The notes under the pieces: generated by a model
Database searches by the model: none
What the model was told of the DNA's origin: nothing
What the model saw: the letters and a program-made list of their open reading frames with translations, nothing else
Translations under genes and position numbers: made by a program
Assembly (NCBI GenBank): GCA_007119455.1
Contig: SKPR01000030.1
Location: forward strand, 1-5,798
Direction of reading: 5' to 3'
DNA from: Candidatus Brevefilum sp.
Lineage (GTDB): Bacteria; Chloroflexota; Anaerolineae; Anaerolineales; Anaerolineaceae
DNA length: 5,798 nt
In this document: positions 1 to 4,621 of the stretch, in pieces
Layout: every line of letters begins with the position of its first letter
How positions within the stretch are numbered: position 1 is the first letter of the stretch

Positions 1-2429
1 ATGCGGGCTACGGCAGCCACCGAATCGCCGGCTTCGAGGTGCATGATCGTCACGCCCCGTGTCCCACGGCTCTGGATGGAAATATCCCTGACAGCCATGC
101 GAATCACGATGCCATGGCTTGATATGAGAGAAATCTCATCCTTTTCCTGAACGACCCGGGCCTCGACAATCTGCCCGATTTTCTTGAGGGCCCGTTTGTC
201 AATGGTCATTACACCCAGTGTTCCCCGGCCCTTTGGAACATATTCAGAAAGCGGGGTTCGCTTCCCGAAACCCTTTTCTGTCATCACCAGTAGAAAACCA
301 TCCGGTTCAACAATTTCCATCGCAGCCAGACGATCACCCGGGCGCATGCGGATGCCGATCACACCCCTGGCCGGGCGACCCATGGCCCGAATCTCCGATT
401 CAGCATACCGCAAGGCCTGTCCGTTGCGTGTGACCAGGATGATCTCATCCTTCCCGCCGGTCAGGCAAACCCAGCCAAGTTGGTCATCTTCCTCCAGCGA
501 GATGGCGATCAGGCCTGATGGTCGCACATGCTCAAATTCAGCCATGGCCACCCGTTTGACCCGGCCCTTGACCGTTGCCATGGTGCAATAATTGACATCG
601 GCAAAATCTGCCACCGGTACAATCGCCGTGATGGCTTCATTCGGCGCAATATTGATAATATTGAAGATCGGGATTCCCCGTCCGGTTCGCCCTTCTTCCG
701 GGAGTTGCCAAACTTTTTCAGAATACACCTTGCCCTTATCTGAGAAGAATAAGAGGGTGCTGAGGGTATGGCAGCGGAGGAAGAATTTGACTTCATCTTC
801 ATCTCGCATGGACTGACCGATCACGCCCCGGCCGCCACGCCCCTGGGCACGGTAGGTGGTTTCGGACACGCGCTTCACATAACCTTTTTGGGTGACGCTC
901 ACCAGCACCTCTTCTTTTTTGACCAGGGCTTCTTCTGAGAGGTCGCTGCTGGCATCGGGGGCAATGACGGTTCGGCGATCGTCGCCATAATTTTCAGCGA
1001 TTTCTGTTAGGTCTTCCCGGATGATGGCCAGGATTTTCTTGGGATGTTCTAACAGGTCTTCCAGGTACGCAATCCGATCCATGACTTCCTTGTGCTCGTC
1101 CATGATCTTTTGCCGTTCCAGTGCAGCCAGGCGGCGTAATTGCATATCCAGGATTGCTTGGGCCTGGATCTCGCTCAGATTGAAGCGTGACATCAACCGT
1201 TCTTTGGCGACATCCGCATCATCCGAGTCGCGGATAGTCTGGATCACGTCATCCAGGTTGGCCAGGGCGATCAGCAGGCCTTCCAAAATGTGCGCCCGGT
1301 TCCTGGCTTTTTTAAGCTCATACTCCGCCCGGCGGGTGATCACCTCCTGGCGATGCTCCAGGTAGGCCTGAAGGGCGCGTTTGAGGGTCAGGAGTCGCGG
1401 TTCGCCTTTCACAAGAGCCAGAATCTGTGCACCAAAGGTGGATTGAAGCGGTGTGTATTTATAAAGCTGGTTTAACACCCGTTTGGGTTGGGCGCCGCGT
1501 TTGAGCTCGATCACAATCCGCATCCCTACCCGGTCCGATTCGTCTCGCAGGTCGCTGATTGAATCCAGCCGGCCTTCACGGGCCAGCTCAGCGATCCGTT
1601 CAATCAGGGTGGTTTTATTCAATTGGTAAGGAATCTCGGTGATTGTGATCACATACTTCCCGCCGCGTGATTCTTCGATGGTGGCTGTACCGCGCATCAC
1701 AATCCGACCGCGGCCTGTGCTGTAGGCCTGGCGGATGCCCTCATCCCCGACAATCATGCCCCCGGTGGGGAAATCCGGCCCAGGCAGGAAATCCATTAAC
1801 TCTTCAACGCTGACGTCGTCCATTTCATCATATCGGTCAATCAGGTGATTGAGCGCACTGACCAGTTCACGCAGATTATGAGGTGGGACGTTGGTCGCCA
1901 TTCCCACAGCGATTCCTGAAGACCCATTCAATAACAGATTCGGCAGACGGGAGGGCAGCACCTCAGGTTCTTCCAGCGATCCGTCGAAGTTGTCAACGAA
2001 ATCCACCGTTTCTTTTTCAAGATCCACCAGCATTTCTTCGGCGATTTTCGATAAGCGGGCCTCGGTATAGCGCATGGCTGCCGGGGAGTCCCCATCGATC
2101 GAGCCAAAATTTCCCTGGCCGTCGACCATCATGTAACGCATCGAAAAATTCTGCGCCATCCGGGCCATGGCGTCATACACAGCCATGTCACCATGGGGAT
2201 GATACTTACCGAGCACCTCCCCGACGATGCGGGCTGATTTTTTGTGGGAAGAATTTGCCCGGATGCCCATATCACGCATGGCATACAGGATGCGGCGGTG
2301 AACGGGTTTAAGCCCGTCCCGTACATCGGGCAGGGCCCGGGCCACGATCACGCTCATCGCGTAATCGAGATAAGCCTCACGCATTTCATCATCTATGTCA
2401 ACCTGTTGAATAATTCCAATTTCCGTCAT
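1..2429 (-). CDS. gyrA: DNA gyrase subunit A (C-terminal end beyond window)
   Basis: GyrA is the DNA-breaking and rejoining subunit of the A2B2 type II topoisomerase that introduces negative supercoils using ATP. The frame is open for 809 codons with no stop or frameshift. It starts MTEIGIIQQV, preceded on the minus strand by an AAGGA ribosome binding site 9 nt upstream. The N-terminal breakage-reunion domain is complete: RALPDVRDGLKPVHRR (about 31-46), KYHPHGD (75-81), and the catalytic Arg120-Tyr121 in AAMRYTE. The coiled-coil and tower region follows (about 330-470). The C-terminal beta-pinwheel carries a GyrA-box-like QGRGGRG at 529-535, which favours gyrase A over ParC. Repeated pinwheel blades continue to the window edge (GTRGVTIMHLEAGDSVAAVAR), so few residues are probably missing. 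Two oddities: Met82 sits where E. coli has Ser83, the main quinolone-contact residue, while the acidic partner (Asp86) is kept; and the GyrA box has Gly at its second position instead of Arg/Lys. Confidence 0.97.
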   Translation of the reverse strand, partial: MTEIGIIQQVDIDDEMREAYLDYAMSVIVARALPDVRDGLKPVHRRILYAMRDMGIRANSSHKKSARIVGEVLGKYHPHGDMAVYDAMARMAQNFSMRYMMVDGQGNFGSIDGDSPAAMRYTEARLSKIAEEMLVDLEKETVDFVDNFDGSLEEPEVLPSRLPNLLLNGSSGIAVGMATNVPPHNLRELVSALNHLIDRYDEMDDVSVEELMDFLPGPDFPTGGMIVGDEGIRQAYSTGRGRIVMRGTATIEESRGGKYVITITEIPYQLNKTTLIERIAELAREGRLDSISDLRDESDRVGMRIVIELKRGAQPKRVLNQLYKYTPLQSTFGAQILALVKGEPRLLTLKRALQAYLEHRQEVITRRAEYELKKARNRAHILEGLLIALANLDDVIQTIRDSDDADVAKERLMSRFNLSEIQAQAILDMQLRRLAALERQKIMDEHKEVMDRIAYLEDLLEHPKKILAIIREDLTEIAENYGDDRRTVIAPDASSDLSEEALVKKEEVLVSVTQKGYVKRVSETTYRAQGRGGRGVIGQSMRDEDEVKFFLRCHTLSTLLFFSDKGKVYSEKVWQLPEEGRTGRGIPIFNIINIAPNEAITAIVPVADFADVNYCTMATVKGRVKRVAMAEFEHVRPSGLIAISLEEDDQLGWVCLTGGKDEIILVTRNGQALRYAESEIRAMGRPARGVIGIRMRPGDRLAAMEIVEPDGFLLVMTEKGFGKRTPLSEYVPKGRGTLGVMTIDKRALKKIGQIVEARVVQEKDEISLISSHGIVIRMAVRDISIQSRGTRGVTIMHLEAGDSVAAVAR

Positions 2430-2475
2430 TAATTTGGGTCCTTGTTGAAAAAATTTCTCAGTGCCTTACTTAAAC

Positions 2476-2508
2476 AAACGCCTCCGGCTTACACAATTGG
2501 AGGCATTT
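2476..2508 (-). repeat. Inverted repeat (hairpin) in the gyrA leader
   Basis: AAACGCCTCC (2476-2485) and GGAGGCATTT (2499-2508) pair over 10 positions with one C/A mismatch and a 13-nt loop. In the gyrA transcript the stem would lie between the predicted transcription start and the ribosome binding site. It is followed there by GTTTAAG, only weakly T-rich. It could be a weak attenuator or simply leader structure; the sequence does not decide. Confidence 0.4.
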
Positions 2509-2530
2509 GGCAAGGGTGCTTCAAGGGTTA

Positions 2531-2536
2531 ATTATA
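2531..2536 (-). promoter_or_regulatory. -10 box of a probable gyrA promoter
   Basis: Read on the minus strand this is a perfect TATAAT, placed about 95 nt upstream of the gyrA start codon and facing it. No convincing -35 hexamer lies 16-18 bp upstream (the 17-bp position reads CACCCA), and the bases before the box are GGGG, so it is not an extended -10 either. It may need an activator, or the match may be partly chance. It is the best promoter candidate for gyrA in the divergent intergenic region. Confidence 0.5.
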
Positions 2537-2836
2537 CCCCAGGTGGCTATTCTTGGGTGATCTGCCAGGGTGAATGAACGCTGGTGTTAAATGAAGCAAC
2601 TGCCTTGCACTGAAGAAAACCGATGGCAAAAGACCGTTGTTCCTATCTTTCTTCATCAATTCCTGGCGTGACGAGTTGCCTCAAAAAAGTTTAGGTGAGG
2701 ATGCTGGTTGCCTCAAAATAAATCTTACTCGTCAAAATGTTTGGATTGACTGACCTGCGAGTCAATTTGAGTCAGGATAGGCAAATAAGCAAGGTGGTCA
2801 GCGTGGGCTCATGGAGAGCTGCTGATCTTCCATGAA

Positions 2837-2845
2837 TGGTATACT
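2837..2845 (+). promoter_or_regulatory. Extended -10 promoter for moeB
   Basis: TGgTATACT matches the extended -10 consensus (TG, one base, then TATAAT-like). It predicts transcription from about 2852, giving a short leader of roughly 33 nt before the moeB ATG. No good -35 hexamer is visible (17 bp upstream reads AGCTGC), which extended -10 promoters tolerate. A dyad CATGGA/TCCATG (2810-2834) covers the -35 region just upstream and could be an operator. Confidence 0.5.
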
Positions 2846-2884
2846 GATCACCATCAACAAGGGCTATTTCGGAGGGGTCGTGTG

Positions 2885-4036
2885 ATGATTGCAGATTTTT
2901 CTCAGGATGCATTGCTCAGATATTCAAAACACTTCCTTCTGCCGCAGGTTGGCCTTGAAGGTCAAAGGAAGTTGGGTCAGGCCTCGGTGCTGATCGTCGG
3001 CGCGGGCGGATTGGGTTCTCCGTCCAGCCTTTACCTGGCAGCGGCGGGCATCGGTCGCATCGGCCTGGTGGATTCTGATCGGGTTGATGTGTCCAATCTC
3101 CAACGACAGATTTTGTATGGGACAGGGCAGGTGGGGCAGCCCAAGGTCCAGGCCGCCAGGGAACGTTTATCAGACCTGAATCCGCATTGCCAGATCGATG
3201 TATTTCAAACCGCTTTTACCGCCGAAAATGCACAAGAAATCGCACAGGGATTTGAGATCATCGTTGATGGTACCGATAACCTGACAACCCGGTATCTGCT
3301 AAATGACCTCTGTGTGCTCACTTCACGCCCCTATGTTTTCGGTGCGGTGCAGCAGTTTGAGGGCCAGATGGCGTTGTTCGATTCCCGGCGTGGTCCCTGC
3401 TACCGCTGCGTGTTTGGTGACCCGCCGCCGCCTGAAAACTTCCCGGTGACGGCAGACAGCGGCCTGCTCGGTGTCTTGCCCGGGCTGGTGGGGATGCTCC
3501 AGGCTACCGAAACACTCAAAATTATTCTGGAAATCGGTGACTCCCTCTCAGGAAAATTGGTGCTGATCAACAGCCTTGGTGCCAGTTTTGAAGTGATTGA
3601 CGTTCACCAGAACGAAAATTGCCCCGTTTGCGGGGATGCCCCCGAAATTACAGCTTTGCTGGATTATCCAGAGTACTGCGGTGTAACGTATCACAATGAG
3701 CCTTATGATCTGCAAGAAGATTGCAAGATCACACCATCTGAATTAGCGGAGCGTTTGCAACACGACAAACACCTTCGACTGGTGGATGTTCGTACCAATG
3801 CAGAACGCGAGATATCCAAAATTCCAGAAGCTGAGTGGATGCCTTATCGGGAATTGGTGAAGAATAAGGATGAATTAGACCGAGACGGAGCATATGTGCT
3901 CTTCTGCCGGTCAGGAAAGACATCAGTTTGGGCGCTGAAACACCTTCAGAATGCCGGGTTCAGCAATATCAGGTACCTTGTGGGTGGGATCAATGCCTGG
4001 GCTGAAACGATTGACCCCTCAATACCACAGTATTGA
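2885..4036 (+). CDS. moeB: MoeB/ThiF-type adenylyltransferase with C-terminal rhodanese domain
   Basis: Family role: adenylates the C-terminal glycine of a MoaD/ThiS-type carrier with ATP, then the rhodanese domain supplies persulfide sulfur for its thiocarboxylate, feeding molybdopterin, thiamin or thionucleotide synthesis in the cytoplasm. ATG 2885 is preferred over GTG 2882 because GGAGGGG (2871-2877) lies 7 nt before it, giving 383 residues, typical of MoeBR/MOCS3-like fusions. Numbering from that Met: Rossmann GAGGLG 39-44, ATP/Mg residues Asp63, Asn71, Arg74, Lys87 and Asp131, and zinc cysteines 172/175 (CYRC) and 246/249 (CPVC). A linker of about 35 residues leads to the rhodanese domain (about 283-376) with active loop CRSGKT at Cys341. 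Oddities: Thr189 sits where MoeB, ThiF and MOCS3 have a conserved Cys, and Lys15 replaces the Arg-finger (Arg14 of E. coli MoeB). The carrier it serves is not in the window; MoaD is the likely one given the AOR neighbour, but ThiS or a CysO-like protein is possible. Confidence 0.92.
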   Translation: MIADFSQDALLRYSKHFLLPQVGLEGQRKLGQASVLIVGAGGLGSPSSLYLAAAGIGRIGLVDSDRVDVSNLQRQILYGTGQVGQPKVQAARERLSDLNPHCQIDVFQTAFTAENAQEIAQGFEIIVDGTDNLTTRYLLNDLCVLTSRPYVFGAVQQFEGQMALFDSRRGPCYRCVFGDPPPPENFPVTADSGLLGVLPGLVGMLQATETLKIILEIGDSLSGKLVLINSLGASFEVIDVHQNENCPVCGDAPEITALLDYPEYCGVTYHNEPYDLQEDCKITPSELAERLQHDKHLRLVDVRTNAEREISKIPEAEWMPYRELVKNKDELDRDGAYVLFCRSGKTSVWALKHLQNAGFSNIRYLVGGINAWAETIDPSIPQY

Positions 4037-4047
4037 GTGGGATCAAT
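4010..4047 (+). terminator. Hairpin across the moeB stop codon, possible terminator without U-tract
   Basis: The last 27 nt of moeB and the following bases form a long stem: ATTGA/TCAAT, CCC/GGG and CTCAATAC/GTATTGAG around a CACA loop. That is 16 pairs with two single-base bulges on the 3' side (T4038, A4042). The TGA stop (4034-4036) is inside the stem. No T-run follows (AAGGACTATACT), so this is not a classical intrinsic terminator. It may end transcription inefficiently, act with Rho, or protect the mRNA 3' end. Confidence 0.4.
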
Positions 4048-4117
4048 AAGGACTATACTCTTGTCAATGGCACTTATCTGTTTTAGGATGATCGTTGAAA
4101 CCATAATTGGGGCACAA

Positions 4118-4176
4118 AGTTAAGAATTTTCAGCGATTTATCAGGGCAATTGCAAAGTTGGAGAAAAATCTTAACT
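4118..4176. repeat. Inverted repeat AGTTAAGA...TCTTAACT
   Basis: AGTTAAGAATTTTC (4118-4131) is the reverse complement of GAAAAATCTTAACT (4163-4176) except for one position, with 31 nt between the arms. It is AT-rich, lies in the moeB-AOR gap and has no T-run after it. A smaller dyad ATGCATC/GATGCAT (4196-4202/4219-4225) follows. Function unknown; both could be remnants of intergenic elements or protein-binding sites. Confidence 0.4.
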
Positions 4177-4230
4177 AATAACCCTTAGCGTCTCCATGCA
4201 TCGAGATTCACTTTAAAAGATGCATTAAAA

Positions 4231-4276
4231 GCCTTCGCCTTGAGGAGAAGGTGGCGCGCAGCGCCGGATGAGGTGA
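4231..4276. repeat. Decayed copy of a palindromic intergenic repeat
   Basis: The segment has two adjoining palindromes. CCTTCGCCT (4232-4240) pairs with AGGAGAAGG (4243-4251) with one mismatch and a TG loop. GGCGC (4253-4257) pairs with GCGCC (4261-4265) around GCA. GGATGAGGTG follows. From memory this resembles a family of short GC-rich intergenic repeats (CTTCTCCTTGAGGAGAAGG type followed by a CGCGCAGCG palindrome) found in many bacterial genomes, sometimes near DUF559 genes. Its GC content contrasts with the AT-rich flanks, suggesting insertion. I cannot count other copies from here. Confidence 0.5.
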
Positions 4277-4341
4277 TAAATTTGAATAAAAAATATTGAG
4301 ATGAATAAAACTAAGAACTTTGCGAATGCCCTGGCGATTTA

Positions 4342-4370
4342 TTGACCCTGTATGTCAATCATGATAAAAT
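4342..4370 (+). promoter_or_regulatory. Near-consensus sigma-70-type promoter for the AOR leader
   Basis: TTGACC (4342-4347) and TAAAAT (4365-4370) are separated by exactly 17 bp. TG at 4362-4363 adds an extended -10. Transcription would start near 4377, giving the AOR gene its own transcript with a leader of about 245 nt. The -35 is embedded in a dyad, ATTGAC (4341-4346) and GTCAAT (4354-4359), which could be a repressor site. Confidence 0.75.
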
Positions 4371-4376
4371 TTAAAA

Positions 4377-4482
4377 CGATGGCATAAATATTAAAACACC
4401 ATCCAATGACTCCGATTCAGGTTGACCCATCGGGTTGATCTGAACGACACGGCATTGTGAGCAATTACAATGCCCGCCATTG
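4377..4482 (+). ncRNA. Candidate structured leader RNA (riboswitch-like) upstream of AOR
   Basis: Three helices fit a junction fold. P1 is CGATGGC (4377-4383) with GCCATTG (4476-4482), 7 pairs including one G-U. P2 is TTCAGGTTGACCC (4416-4428) with GGGTTGATCTGAA (4432-4444), 13 pairs with three G-U wobbles and a 3-nt loop. P3 is GGCATTGT (4451-4458) with ACAATGCC (4467-4474), 8 pairs. P1 begins at the predicted transcription start and closes 3 nt before the terminator hairpin. The G-U pairs hold only in the plus-strand RNA, which supports a transcribed structure in the AOR direction. The 32-nt P1-P2 joining segment (4384-4415) would be the largest unpaired part. It resembles no riboswitch class I recognise, including the molybdenum/tungsten cofactor (Moco) RNA. 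The P1 helix is short and could be chance; the hairpins and promoter are firmer. Confidence 0.5.
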
Positions 4483-4485
4483 CGC

Positions 4486-4532
4486 AAAGGAGTTTTTCCT
4501 CCTAACTTGGAGGAAAAACTCCTTTTATTTTT
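4486..4532 (+). terminator. Perfect intrinsic terminator hairpin in the AOR leader
   Basis: AAAGGAGTTTTTCCTCC (4486-4502) pairs perfectly over 17 bp with 4509-4525 around the loop TAACTT, followed by TATTTTT. Only the plus direction has the T-rich tail, so it acts on transcripts heading into the AOR gene. It lies about 110 nt after the predicted start and 90 nt before the AOR ATG, which is an attenuator position rather than the end of moeB. A small GAGAC/GTCTC hairpin (4535-4548) follows. Confidence 0.75.
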
Positions 4533-4621
4533 GTGAGACCTTTGTCTCTGAAAGGAGGATATTAAGATAAAGGTTTTATCAGTCAACAACCAAAAATTAA
4601 TTTGAAAATATGGAGGAAAAT

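Larger units (their letters stand above)
2430..2884. other. Divergent intergenic region between gyrA and moeB
   Basis: No credible coding sequence lies here: open frames are short, lack ribosome binding sites and resemble no protein I know. The region holds the gyrA -10 box and leader hairpin at its left end and the moeB extended -10 promoter at its right end. Between them are a 12-nt direct repeat GTTGCCTCAAAA at 2675-2686 and 2707-2718 (period 32), and a dyad ATTGACT/AGTCAAT at 2745-2751 and 2760-2766. A further dyad CATGGA/TCCATG lies at 2810-2815 and 2829-2834. These could be protein-binding sites, but nothing identifies a regulator. Confidence 0.6.
4037..4621. other. Intergenic region between moeB and the AOR gene
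   Basis: No protein gene is supported. The first half (4037-4340) is AT-rich and carries only inverted repeats and one GC-rich repeat. The second half is organised as promoter, structured leader, terminator hairpin and ribosome binding site for the AOR gene. A 14-codon frame from ATG 4301 to the stop at 4343-4345 (MNKTKNFANALAIY) has only a weak ribosome site and overlaps the promoter, so I do not call it. Confidence 0.7.

Noticed and set aside
184..591. Plus-strand open frames inside 1-2430 (for example 184-591, 1021-1365, 1883-2311)
   Set aside because: They are antisense shadows of the gyrA frame, which is continuous with strong family motifs; their translations resemble nothing and lack ribosome sites.
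2882..2884. GTG start for moeB
   Set aside because: Only 4 nt from the GGAGGGG ribosome site; ATG at 2885 has better spacing and codon.
4118..4176. Intrinsic terminator of moeB
   Set aside because: The stem is AT-rich, the loop is 31 nt and there is no T-run on either strand after it.
4010..4276. CRISPR array or insertion sequence in the moeB-AOR gap
   Set aside because: No regularly spaced direct repeats, no transposase frame and no paired terminal repeats with target duplications.
4301..4345. 14-residue leader peptide MNKTKNFANALAIY
   Set aside because: Weak ribosome site, overlaps the -35 of the AOR promoter and precedes the predicted transcript start, so it would not be in the AOR leader.
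4377..4482. Molybdenum/tungsten cofactor (Moco/Tuco) riboswitch
   Set aside because: The position before an AOR gene is suggestive, but I cannot find the conserved Moco RNA sequence blocks or its arrangement of stems, so I describe only an unclassified leader.
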